Source of the DNA: an uncultured Christensenellaceae bacterium
GTDB taxonomy: Bacteria > Bacillota > Clostridia > Christensenellales > UBA3700
Length of the DNA stretch: 64,000 nt
Direction: 5' to 3'
NCBI GenBank assembly: GCA_910588015.1
Contig: CAJUOK010000004.1
Location: 59,821 to 123,820 of the forward strand
Shown here: positions 26,505 through 34,723 of the stretch, one piece after another
How positions within the stretch are numbered: the stretch's first letter is position 1
How the letters are laid out: every line of letters starts with the position of its first letter
Program-made: the position numbers and the translations under genes
The notes under the pieces: model-generated
Seen by the model: the letters and a program-made list of their open reading frames with translations, nothing else
Told to the model about the DNA's origin: nothing
Databases searched by the model: none

Positions 26505-27473
26505 ATGAAAAATATTTATACCAACAAAAAAAACGTCATTGCAATAGCAATCATCTCTTTTTTATTGATTTTGATTGCGGTACTCGGAGCTTTTACGCCA
26601 AGCACTAAATCTACAGACACAAAGCGCTATGAATTAAGCGAAAATAGCAATCCGCAAGGATTTGATTCCAATACGTTATCCGCTACCCCGACAGCCTCTA
26701 ATTCCTCCATTTTTTCAAGTGAATCCTTAGCGGAAGAACACGTTAAAAAAATAATCAAAAACAGAAATAGTAGTTATTCAAGCATTTCAATTTCTCATAA
26801 AGAGTCCGCCTATTTAACTCCTGCAAATATCAGCCAAACAAATTGGAATAATACTTTCAATAAAAAATATGGTATAGCTATTGATGGAACCTGTACTTTG
26901 ATTGCCATAGCAATAATGACAGAGCCTATTATGCAATTAAGTTCGTTTATTGAAATAACCTATCCAAATATTTCTAATAAAGCTGAATTGAAATTAGCAA
27001 TATTAAAAGAACTATATGATATTTCTGTTTCGTTTGGAAACAACTATACGATTAGCGGCACCTATAGGTCAACTATTCCCAAAATAATAAAAAAATATTT
27101 TTCAAATCACGGTTATAATTTAAATGTTACAAATAATCTTATTGAATCAGATAATACGTATGAAGTAAGAAATGAATTATTAGATAAAATATCCGCCCCC
27201 GCTATTCTTACTTTAGATAAGTACTATGTAAATAATGTTAATCAGAATAATGCTGTGCATAGCGTAACTGTTGTTGGAGGCATTATCTATACTATCGAAT
27301 ATAAAGAAAAATGGTATAATATAAAAAAGCAGACGACCACTTTAAATGCGCTTATAATTTGCAATGGTTGGGCTGACAGTAATGACGGTAATATAGGAAA
27401 TAATTTGCAAATTTTAATAATAGAAGACGACGCAAAAACTTTTTTAGAAAATCATATTACAAATTGGCAATAG
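26505..27473 (+). CDS. Membrane-anchored papain/C39-like putative cysteine peptidase
   Basis: 322 aa. One N-terminal membrane segment (VIAIAIISFLLILIAVLGAF, residues 11-30), a Ser/Thr-rich linker to about residue 95, then a domain with Cys130 in DGTCTLIAIA, His252 in HSVTVVGG and Asn287 in ICNGWADS. Cys-His-Asn in this order, with a helix after Cys and a strand after His, fits a papain-like fold such as C39-type domains, outside the cell. This is motif inference; it is not a standard bacteriocin-processing transporter, since the ATPase is separate. GGAGAAAAAGT precedes the ATG. Strongly AT-rich. Confidence 0.5.
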   Translation: MKNIYTNKKNVIAIAIISFLLILIAVLGAFTPSTKSTDTKRYELSENSNPQGFDSNTLSATPTASNSSIFSSESLAEEHVKKIIKNRNSSYSSISISHKESAYLTPANISQTNWNNTFNKKYGIAIDGTCTLIAIAIMTEPIMQLSSFIEITYPNISNKAELKLAILKELYDISVSFGNNYTISGTYRSTIPKIIKKYFSNHGYNLNVTNNLIESDNTYEVRNELLDKISAPAILTLDKYYVNNVNQNNAVHSVTVVGGIIYTIEYKEKWYNIKKQTTTLNALIICNGWADSNDGNIGNNLQILIIEDDAKTFLENHITNWQ

Positions 27474-27476
27474 TAA

Positions 27477-28151
27477 ATGAAGAATAATAAACTAATAATT
27501 TTAATATTTGTTTTACTTATGATACCGTATTCCGTCTGTGCGTGTCTACCTAACTCGACGGTTGCGGTATCTCTTGATTTGCCATTATATTCGCAGCCCA
27601 TTTCCGATTACAGCCTCGGAAATTTTAAAGTCGCAGGATACTCAAATAATATCGTATCTATCAGACCTAACGATTTTGATAGTTTTAAAAACTTTATCGA
27701 ATCAAACAAATTATATCGCGGTGAAATGCGTTTGTACGAATGCGCGGCGACTAAAAACTATAAACTTAATGCTAAAATTAATGAGAATTATATTATTTTA
27801 GCTTCCCCAAACGGTGATGAAATATGGCTGGGAAAATTCTATGGAAAAAAGCTTTTTAAATTTATTCCCACACCCACCACAATTATATCTTTAGACGAAG
27901 ACGGATACGTATCTTTCAGTGAAATAATATTCTCAGACTATTCCGACAAGTTGCGAATCGAAGGAGTCGAATATTCTACTCCTTTGAATTGGCAGGAATT
28001 AAAAATGATATTTTGTTATTCAAACATTGACGAAAAAAATAAGTATATAGAAATCAATACTGAAAAGAATAGCTTTACAAATCCGTCTATTGACAAAGTG
28101 AAGTTGCTTTTCAACGAGAGCAATAATACAGTAAAAGTAGCAAGATTATGA
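27477..28151 (+). CDS. Small lipoprotein of unknown function (paralogue B)
   Basis: 224 aa. A signal peptide with lipobox VCAC (Cys at about residue 23), then a domain paralogous to the 25717 product in its C-terminal third. It starts 3 bp after the peptidase stop and its own stop overlaps the ATPase start as ATGA, so it is coupled to the transporter. Role unknown; a periplasm-side partner of the transporter or a peptidase inhibitor are options. Confidence 0.7.
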   Translation: MKNNKLIILIFVLLMIPYSVCACLPNSTVAVSLDLPLYSQPISDYSLGNFKVAGYSNNIVSIRPNDFDSFKNFIESNKLYRGEMRLYECAATKNYKLNAKINENYIILASPNGDEIWLGKFYGKKLFKFIPTPTTIISLDEDGYVSFSEIIFSDYSDKLRIEGVEYSTPLNWQELKMIFCYSNIDEKNKYIEINTEKNSFTNPSIDKVKLLFNESNNTVKVARL

Positions 28152-29017
28152 ACGTTATAGAGATAACTAATCTTAAAAAATCTTATGGCAGAAACTCTGT
28201 GTTGGATATACCGCAAATGTCCTTTGAAAAAGGTATTTGCGTAGGTATATTTGGCGCCAACGGCTGCGGTAAAAGCACTCTTATCAAATGTATCAGCGGA
28301 CTTTTGCCATTTGACGGCGAAATACTTATCGACGGAATTGATATCAAAAAAAATCCTTCCCCGCTGTCTAAAGTCGGCGTGCTTATCGAAGACGCCGCGC
28401 TGTTCAATTATATGACAGGTCGGGAAAATATCAAATATTTTTGCAAAGATATTTCCAATCTCGAAGAATACGCCGACATATTAGACGTAAAAGATATTTT
28501 GGATATAAAAGCCCGCAAGTATTCGCTGGGAATGAAACAAAAAATTGCCATACTGCTTGCCTGCGTCAAAGGTAGCAACGCTATCTTGCTTGACGAGCCT
28601 TTCAACGGATTGGACGTAATTAGTGTGGAAAAAACAATTCGACTACTGCAAAAGTGTAAGCAAAACGGCGCGACTGCGCTGTTGACTTCTCATCAACTGG
28701 ACGTGTCGGAAAACGTAATAGATACGTACTATCTGCTGAAAGATAAAAAGATATTTAATTGCGCTACTCCGCAAAAAGAATTAGGCAGCAAATATTTGCT
28801 CGAATTATTCGACGACGAACAAGCGCGGAAAGTCTGCGAAATACTAAAGCAAAAAGGCATAAAATGCGAGATTGACGGCTACAAAGTCAAGACAGAACTA
28901 AACGGAGAAAATATCTACGAATTGGTTGCAGAGCTAAAAGACTGCCCCGTTAAAAAAATAGAAGACATATCGTATTCTGTCAAAGAAGCTTATCTGAATA
29001 TGGAGGCAAAAAAATGA
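28148..29017 (+). CDS. ABC transporter ATP-binding protein
   Basis: 289 aa. Walker A GANGCGKST, Q-loop region replaced by VLIEDAALFNYMTGREN, signature YSLGMKQKIAILLA, Walker B AILLDEPFNGLD and H-loop TSHQ. The subtype resembles CcmA/BcrA-type single-domain ATPases that work with ABC-2 permeases in export or resistance. It overlaps both neighbours by ATGA. The C-terminal ~80 residues form an extra domain as in BcrA-like proteins. Confidence 0.9.
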   Translation: MNVIEITNLKKSYGRNSVLDIPQMSFEKGICVGIFGANGCGKSTLIKCISGLLPFDGEILIDGIDIKKNPSPLSKVGVLIEDAALFNYMTGRENIKYFCKDISNLEEYADILDVKDILDIKARKYSLGMKQKIAILLACVKGSNAILLDEPFNGLDVISVEKTIRLLQKCKQNGATALLTSHQLDVSENVIDTYYLLKDKKIFNCATPQKELGSKYLLELFDDEQARKVCEILKQKGIKCEIDGYKVKTELNGENIYELVAELKDCPVKKIEDISYSVKEAYLNMEAKK

Positions 29018-30009
29018 AAAATGAATTCAAAATTTTCTTTTCAAAAAAATTTATTTTGATTTCGCTTGTCATACTTATACCCGTGGCATTATTAAGTTGG
29101 TATTCCTCTATGAAAGTATCGGATTATAGCAATCAAGACGTATACGCCCATTTTATTGAAGACATAAGCTTGTATGATTCTCAAGAAGAACTTAATGATT
29201 TATATCAACAAGCAGTAAAAGGTGAATTGCAAATCCCCGGAATGGTTATTACACAAGACTCAAATAAAGTTGCTTTTAAGAAGTTGGTCTATGAATTTTT
29301 ATTAAAACACGAATTGCCATATGATTCCCTTGTCACCTACTCAAGCCAATTGAAATATAATCAGTTTTATTATTTAACGGCTTTTTTCAGCTCCTTTTCA
29401 CTGATAATCTTTTTATTGTGCGTATTTATAGGCTCATTTTACCACACTTCCGATATGATGAGCAAAATGTCGAAATTGATATATACTTCGGGTGAAAAGC
29501 GAACGAAAATCATAGACCGAAAATATTTTATTTCTCTTATTTCTATAATAGGAATCGTTGTTGCCGTTGATTTGATTATGTCCCTATTCGCCTTGACTGT
29601 AAGTAATACGGGCGCTGTATATCTCGTTTTGTTTGACGGAAACAATCTATTCAGTCTTAATTATTTTCAATTTGTATTGATAATGCTTACAAGCCACATA
29701 TTTTTTGTCTTTACTCTATACACTTTTGTATATTATGTTTCCGCAATAATCAAAAACGGAATAATAACTATTTGCAGTATGATGTCAATAATTATACTAT
29801 TGACATATTTCAGCGATAATTTATCTTATAGTACGCGTATGTTGTTGGCGATGACAACTCAAGGAGGATTTTATAACTTTTTCGGAATCAACGGCGGTAA
29901 CGTAACTGATTTTTCAGATTTGTTTTTAATGATTCCCGTAATGTTGATACCTATTGCGATAACATTGATTTCCCGCCCATTTATAAAACGCGCGGATTAC
30001 AGCAGATAA
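29014..30009 (+). CDS. ABC-2 type transporter permease
   Basis: 331 aa. One N-terminal helix (FILISLVILIPVALLSWY), a large extracytoplasmic loop of about 90 residues, then five further helices (AFFSSFSLIIFLLCVFIGSF, FISLISIIGIVVAVDLIMSL and so on). This is the ABC-2 layout with an enlarged first loop. Its ATG overlaps the ATPase stop (ATGA). Substrate unknown; it closes the five-gene cassette. Confidence 0.8.
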   Translation: MKNEFKIFFSKKFILISLVILIPVALLSWYSSMKVSDYSNQDVYAHFIEDISLYDSQEELNDLYQQAVKGELQIPGMVITQDSNKVAFKKLVYEFLLKHELPYDSLVTYSSQLKYNQFYYLTAFFSSFSLIIFLLCVFIGSFYHTSDMMSKMSKLIYTSGEKRTKIIDRKYFISLISIIGIVVAVDLIMSLFALTVSNTGAVYLVLFDGNNLFSLNYFQFVLIMLTSHIFFVFTLYTFVYYVSAIIKNGIITICSMMSIIILLTYFSDNLSYSTRMLLAMTTQGGFYNFFGINGGNVTDFSDLFLMIPVMLIPIAITLISRPFIKRADYSR

Positions 30010-30016
30010 ATTATAA

Positions 30017-30045
30017 TTGACGGCAAAAGTATTTGTTGATATAAT
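30017..30045 (+). promoter_or_regulatory. Promoter for the acetyltransferase gene
   Basis: -35 TTGACG (30017-30022), 17-bp spacer, -10 TATAAT (30040-30045), just after the permease stop. It marks the end of the cassette as a transcription unit. Confidence 0.7.
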
Positions 30046-30075
30046 TAAGTCATCAAGATTTATCGGAGGCTTCTT

Positions 30076-30684
30076 ATGACCGAAAGAGAAAAGATGGTTG
30101 CAGGATTGCTTTACAACCCCACCGACCCCGAGCTTACTGCATTGCGAAGAAAAGTGCGTCAAGCTTGCGTGGATTTCAACAATTCCAACGAAGACGAAAA
30201 ACAAAAAAGATACGAACTTTTGCACAGCGTGCTAAAGAGTCATAAAAAGAATTTTTATTTTGAACCTACCGTAAGATTCGATTACGGTTGCAATACGTCT
30301 ATTGGCGAAAATTTCTACGCTAATTACAACAGCGTAATTCTCGACGTTGCGCCCGTAAACATTGGCGACAACGTTATGTTCGGTCCCAACGTCACTATAG
30401 CAACTCCTATGCATCCATTGGTAGCAGACGAGCGAGCAATTCAGCAATACCCCGACGGAGAATACGACCTTGAGTACGCAAAACCTATCACTATCTGCGA
30501 CGGCGTATGGCTTGCCAGCGGCGTCATAGTCAACGGCGGCGTAACAATAGGCAAAAATTCCGTCATCGGCAGCGGCAGCGTCGTAACAAAAGACATACCC
30601 GAGGGAGTAATCGCCGTGGGCAATCCTTGCAAAGTCTTAAGAAAAATAACCGATAACGACAGAATTCTTAATAAAAAGGTATAA
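30076..30684 (+). CDS. Maltose/galactoside O-acetyltransferase family protein
   Basis: 202 aa. The N-terminal Mac domain (TEREKMVAGLLYNPTDPEL) and left-handed beta-helix hexapeptides (VNIGDNVMFGPNVTIATP, ICDGVWLASGVIVNGG, IGKNSVIGSGSVVTKDIP) with the catalytic His in PMHPL. It transfers acetyl from acetyl-CoA to sugars. A trimer is expected. Sequence cannot decide between Maa and LacA. GGAGG lies 6 nt before the ATG. Confidence 0.9.
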   Translation: MTEREKMVAGLLYNPTDPELTALRRKVRQACVDFNNSNEDEKQKRYELLHSVLKSHKKNFYFEPTVRFDYGCNTSIGENFYANYNSVILDVAPVNIGDNVMFGPNVTIATPMHPLVADERAIQQYPDGEYDLEYAKPITICDGVWLASGVIVNGGVTIGKNSVIGSGSVVTKDIPEGVIAVGNPCKVLRKITDNDRILNKKV

Positions 30685-30686
30685 TA

Positions 30687-31139
30687 ATGGAAGTTCTTGC
30701 AAAAAAATCTATATCGATATTTTTTGTTGATTTATTAATGCTTATAATAGGCATAATTACGTTGCCATTGGGAGTATACGGCTTATTTTTTGTCGAAGGC
30801 GGAGGAGAGTCATATAAAAACGCTTGGCTGCTTTCCCTACCTATTGCGTTGATTGGCGTAGGAGCTTCCAGCCTGTCAAAATACTTCAAACACTCCTTAT
30901 CGTTTAACCTTATCAAACTCAATAACGACACGTTGATTATAGGCAAAAACAAATATATTATAAAAATTTGCGATTTGCAAAGCGTTGAGGCGGAAAAAGA
31001 GTTGGGAAAAATCGGCAATATCACATTGGTTACAAACGAGCAAAAAATTAAATTGGTAAGCGTTGCTCATTATGAGAAAGTCTCTGCCAGATTGCTAGAA
31101 TTAAAAACTCAAATCTTTGAACCGTCAAAGTCTTATTAA
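30687..31139 (+). CDS. Two-helix membrane protein with PH-like cytoplasmic domain, unknown function
   Basis: 150 aa. Two hydrophobic segments (SIFFVDLLMLIIGIITLPLG and WLLSLPIALIGVGASSL) then a soluble part (LNNDTLIIGKNKYIIKICDLQSVEAEKE broken here at about residue 95) resembling the small STM3941/PH-like membrane family. Starts 2 bp after the acetyltransferase stop, so probably cotranscribed. Convergent with tetR. Confidence 0.55.
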   Translation: MEVLAKKSISIFFVDLLMLIIGIITLPLGVYGLFFVEGGGESYKNAWLLSLPIALIGVGASSLSKYFKHSLSFNLIKLNNDTLIIGKNKYIIKICDLQSVEAEKELGKIGNITLVTNEQKIKLVSVAHYEKVSARLLELKTQIFEPSKSY

Positions 31140-31141
31140 AA

Positions 31142-31711
31142 TTATTCCCAAAACTGTTTGCCGCCGTACATCATAAAATATTGCGACAGTTTTGCCATTT
31201 CTTCGGGAGTCTCAACAAAACCGTCAAATATCCACTTCTCCAACAAAGCTTTTATACCTGCGACAAGATAGACGCTGTAATAATCGCAGTTGCGGGAATC
31301 GTCGTCTTTGGCGCGCCCTATCCAACTGTCGAAACAAAACTTCTCCAGCGACCTTTCCAAACGTCTGCCGAAGCCGCTGTCACAATTGGGAGAAAACAAG
31401 ATATAAGCTATATCATAATTTTCCTTGACGTATCTATATAGATTGACAAAACTCTTGGCGGGATTAAAACTCTCGTTGTCTTTTATCAAAATCGTCTTCA
31501 TATTGTCGATAAACTCGTTGCCGAGCTGCTCCAACATATCATATGGGTCGCGGTAATGCAAATAAAAAGTCGCCCTATTGACGTCTGCCAACTCCGCAAG
31601 CTCTCTTACCGAAATATTTATGATGCTTTTGGTGTTTATCAAATCCTTCAATGCCAACAAAAGTTGCTGTTGAGTACGCTTAAATCTTCTGTCTTTTTTA
31701 GTCTTGTCCAT
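31142..31711 (-). CDS. TetR/AcrR family regulator
   Basis: 189 aa. The HTH is at the N-terminus: RTQQQLLLALKDLI, ISVRELAELADVNRATFYLHYRDPYDML. The C-terminal part resembles the TetR_C_7/C_8 type seen in Bacillota (YDIAYILFSPNCDSGFGRRL, YYSVYLVAGIKALLEKWI). The start at 31711 is fixed by GGGGAG; ten further upstream codons are unsupported. It diverges from the PlsC-like gene and may control it and itself. Confidence 0.88.
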   Translation of the reverse strand: MDKTKKDRRFKRTQQQLLLALKDLINTKSIINISVRELAELADVNRATFYLHYRDPYDMLEQLGNEFIDNMKTILIKDNESFNPAKSFVNLYRYVKENYDIAYILFSPNCDSGFGRRLERSLEKFCFDSWIGRAKDDDSRNCDYYSVYLVAGIKALLEKWIFDGFVETPEEMAKLSQYFMMYGGKQFWE

Positions 31712-31771
31712 TAAATCTCCCCTCGTTAATTTAGTTGACAAATTGCTATTTTCTTATAACTTTTAATATTT

Positions 31772-31799
31772 GTTAACTGATTGTTAACGCTATATTAAC
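31772..31799. promoter_or_regulatory. GTTAAC repeats in the tetR-plsC-like divergent region
   Basis: Two GTTAAC palindromes (31772-31777 and 31783-31788) are 11 bp apart, one helix turn, followed by ATTAACT. They lie about 60 bp upstream of tetR and may be its operator. Confidence 0.45.
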
Positions 31800-31909
31800 T
31801 AATTATTAAGCGGCAACAATTTGCAATTTTTGTGGTATAATAATAAACATTTTGATAATAAAATGTCGATTATAATACATTTTGAAGCTAAACGGTATAA
31901 ATTTTTAAG

Positions 31910-31938
31910 TTGAAAATTTGCACTAATTAGCTTATAAT
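31910..31938 (+). promoter_or_regulatory. Promoter of the PlsC-like gene
   Basis: -35 TTGAAA (31910-31915), 17-bp spacer, -10 TATAAT (31933-31938), giving a leader of about 60 nt. Confidence 0.65.
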
Positions 31939-32004
31939 TAGAATAGTAAAATAATAGATAAAAGTCAATTACTTTTACACAATTTATTAGCAGAGGAAAA
32001 AAAT

Positions 32005-33045
32005 ATGGCAAAGATAACTCAAAAAGAATATGAGCAGATGCACGCGCAGTATGCCAGAATGGAGGCATACGACCAATGGTCTACACCTTATACGACAGAT
32101 AATGCCATTACCGTGGATAAAGACTATCAATTCCAACCGAAGACTGCGGGATTCAAAGTCGGCAAAGGAATTGTAAAATTCCTTTTGCGCACAATGCTCC
32201 CCGTTGCCAATAAACTGCTTTTTGATTTGAAAATAGAAGGAAAAGACAACCTTAAGCAAGTCGACAATGCCATAAGAGTATCGAATCACGTAATGTTGCT
32301 TGACGCAATGATAAACTTCCAAGTCGCTTTCGGACACAGACACTATATCACAGGAGCCGAATTCCAAGTAAAAAAAGGACTCGGCGGCAAGTTCTTGAGA
32401 GCAGGAGGCTTTTTGCCCCTTGCAAGTTCTATCAAAGCAATGAGCAATCTCGACAAAGAAATAACGGAAATATTCGATAAAGGCAACTCTGTCGTTACTT
32501 TTTACGCAGAGCAAGTAATGTGGGAAAAATATCAAAATTCCCGACCGCTTAAAAAAGGAGCTTTCCACTACGCGGTAAAAAACAACGTGCCCGTCGTGAT
32601 GACGGTAATACTCTTCCGCAAACCAAATTGGTTGAGAAGAAAGCTTGGAGTAAAAAAGGACTGCACCGTCAGAATATGCGCTCCGATATATCCCAAGCAA
32701 GAACTTTCGGCTAAAGAGAATATCGAATACTTGCAAAAAGCCGTGCAGGAAACCTACGACCGCACTATCTGTGAATTCTACGGATACGATTACGACTTGT
32801 ACGATATGAGACTCACCCCTCTCGAAAACAAATACGTTTCTCAAGGACTTATCGATAAAGAACAAACTCTTTTGACAAAGCCCAACGACAACGCTTTGAG
32901 ACAAAGCGTAATGCTTAAAATGGCTCAAAACAGAAGCGCTTCCAAACAGCCGACTTATGACGAAATCGAGCTTGAAGACGATATCCTCGAATTCTATGAT
33001 TTCGACGAAGCGGAAGACGACGCTTTGGCAGGTCACAGAGCGTAA
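32005..33045 (+). CDS. PlsC-like phospholipid/glycerol acyltransferase
   Basis: 346 aa. The HX4D box is NHVMLLD; the third motif is TFYAEQVMW in place of the usual FPEGT, and PVVMTVILF follows as motif IV. The family moves acyl chains to lysophospholipids at the membrane face. An acidic C-terminal tail of about 30 residues (EIELEDDILEFYDFDEAEDD region) is extra. GAGGAAAAAAAT precedes the ATG. The altered motif III makes the exact acceptor uncertain. Confidence 0.75.
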   Translation: MAKITQKEYEQMHAQYARMEAYDQWSTPYTTDNAITVDKDYQFQPKTAGFKVGKGIVKFLLRTMLPVANKLLFDLKIEGKDNLKQVDNAIRVSNHVMLLDAMINFQVAFGHRHYITGAEFQVKKGLGGKFLRAGGFLPLASSIKAMSNLDKEITEIFDKGNSVVTFYAEQVMWEKYQNSRPLKKGAFHYAVKNNVPVVMTVILFRKPNWLRRKLGVKKDCTVRICAPIYPKQELSAKENIEYLQKAVQETYDRTICEFYGYDYDLYDMRLTPLENKYVSQGLIDKEQTLLTKPNDNALRQSVMLKMAQNRSASKQPTYDEIELEDDILEFYDFDEAEDDALAGHRA

Positions 33046-33102
33046 TCAACACAGCATTTTCCAATATAATTTTTTCACTTCCACATATCGGTTTGACCGA
33101 GC

Positions 33103-33135
33103 AAAAGCCGCCTGAAAAGGCGGCTTTTGTGTTTT
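33103..33135 (+). terminator. Rho-independent terminator, probably bidirectional
   Basis: 11-bp stem AAAAGCCGCCT/AGGCGGCTTTT (33103-33113, 33118-33128) with a GAAA tetraloop, followed by GTGTTTT. It lies between the convergent PlsC-like and M28 genes. Confidence 0.9.
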
Positions 33136-33170
33136 AAATATGCGATAAATTTATTTCTATTATCTTTTAC

Positions 33171-34427
33171 TTATTCCTGCGTTGCGTCGCTCTGCTCCGC
33201 CGCGCCTTCGTTGTCAAAATCTTCAAGAGTCTTCAACGTTACCTTATAGCAATCGGACAAGCATTGTTTATCCATATTGTCATAGGTGTCATATCTTGTG
33301 TGATAATAATTGCGCAATTTATGGTCTAGCGCAGTGATGCCTACGGCTTGATAACCGCCCTTGTTAAACGCAGCCGAATCGGTTGCTCCGAGAGGAACCG
33401 AACCGTAAGAACATTGAATGTCTATGCTCTTTGCGGCGTTGTAAAAAAGTTCTGACGCGTGTTTGTCGGCGTTTACCGTATTGTTGAGGTCCTTTTTGTT
33501 GACGCATAAGAATTTGCCTTCTCTCAACGTGTCGTACGCGTAAATCAACGTCTCCACGTCTTTGTAGTCTCCGCTTGCGCCGTGTCTCTTTGCCCAAGCT
33601 CTTGCGCCTCTGATACCTGCCTCTTCGCTGCCTGTAATCAACACGCCAACCTCGGTGTTTTCAAATTCGATACCTTCGTCGTGCAAAGCCTTCATTACGG
33701 CTATTCCCATATAACAGCCCGTAAGGTTGTCATTTGCTCCGTCGACTATTACTCTCGTGTTCCACATTACGTACATAAGTATCCAAAACGGTACGAATAC
33801 AAGACATACGCAACCCAAAATCAAAGGCAAGCCTTCGGCTACTCCTACTTTTATGCCGCCTTGCAAAACTATTGACGCTATAGACGCGCCCACCAAAGCC
33901 ATTATGCCAATCATAGAAATCACGAAGTGCGCAACAAAAGCGTCTCCGCTTAAGTGATAACTCATAGTCCATTCGTGAGCAACGTCGGGATGCCCGTTGA
34001 ACAAAATTCTTCTTTTAACTTCGCCCTTTGGCTTTTTTACAGCCATAAGGTTGTGCGAAATACTCTTTGGATATAAGAAATCTACGATTTCAAGATAAAG
34101 AACGAATTGCAAAAGCATAAGCAACATTGCAACGCCAACCAAAATTATCGCCAAAAGCGGTATGAAAAAATAACTTACCATTGCCGCGAGCATTATCGTA
34201 ACCATAATGCGTATCCAGTTGAAAAACGCTTTGGGATGAACTTCAAAAGGTTCTATCTTAACGTCGTCGCAATATTCTTTCAACGTGTTAGCCATATAAT
34301 CGACAGCGGCTTTTTCCCCGTCGCTACCAGGCAATCTCTTGCCGCAAGTCTTTATAACGGTTGTGATTTCTTGCATCATAAAATCGGCTTGGGCATCGCT
34401 ATTGTCTCTCAATTTCTTTAAATCCAT
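33171..34427 (-). CDS. M28 family metallopeptidase with inserted membrane helices
   Basis: 418 aa. Zinc-site motifs in order: FNGHPD (His, in place of aHyD), DGANDNLTG, TGSEEAGIRGA, YAYDTLREG and YYHTRYDT. Between the first strand and the active-site part there are two pairs of membrane helices (about residues 72-114 and 162-225), so the peptidase domain is threaded through the membrane. The cap/dimerisation position in soluble M28 aminopeptidases is used for the second insertion. Substrate unknown. The acidic C-terminus ends AAEQSDATQE. Confidence 0.8.
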   Translation of the reverse strand: MDLKKLRDNSDAQADFMMQEITTVIKTCGKRLPGSDGEKAAVDYMANTLKEYCDDVKIEPFEVHPKAFFNWIRIMVTIMLAAMVSYFFIPLLAIILVGVAMLLMLLQFVLYLEIVDFLYPKSISHNLMAVKKPKGEVKRRILFNGHPDVAHEWTMSYHLSGDAFVAHFVISMIGIMALVGASIASIVLQGGIKVGVAEGLPLILGCVCLVFVPFWILMYVMWNTRVIVDGANDNLTGCYMGIAVMKALHDEGIEFENTEVGVLITGSEEAGIRGARAWAKRHGASGDYKDVETLIYAYDTLREGKFLCVNKKDLNNTVNADKHASELFYNAAKSIDIQCSYGSVPLGATDSAAFNKGGYQAVGITALDHKLRNYYHTRYDTYDNMDKQCLSDCYKVTLKTLEDFDNEGAAEQSDATQE

Positions 34428-34657
34428 AAATTTACTCCGTAGAATTATAGCTTATATGTGTTTATTATAACATATAATCGACACATAATAAAGCATTTTG
34501 TAAAAATACTTTAATTATATTTTTACTTTCGATATTATTATATTATCACAACCGATAAAATAGTCGGAAATTTGTATTGCCGTCAACGCAGCCGCAAAAT
34601 ATCCCCCTCTACCGCCTAAAGTATATATATTATAAATAAATCGCGTCGCGCGTATCG

Positions 34658-34686
34658 TTGACATTTTGGCAAAATTGGGTTAAAAT
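34658..34686 (+). promoter_or_regulatory. Promoter of the citrate synthase gene
   Basis: -35 TTGACA (34658-34663), 17-bp spacer, -10 TAAAAT (34681-34686), leader about 30 nt. Confidence 0.8.
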
Positions 34687-34723
34687 ATTAACATTATATT
34701 ATTTAGCATAAGAGGATTTTGCA

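Noticed and set aside
31987..33036. 349-codon minus-strand frame opposite the PlsC-like gene
   Set aside because: The plus strand has the HX4D motif, ribosome site and promoter; the opposite frame has none.
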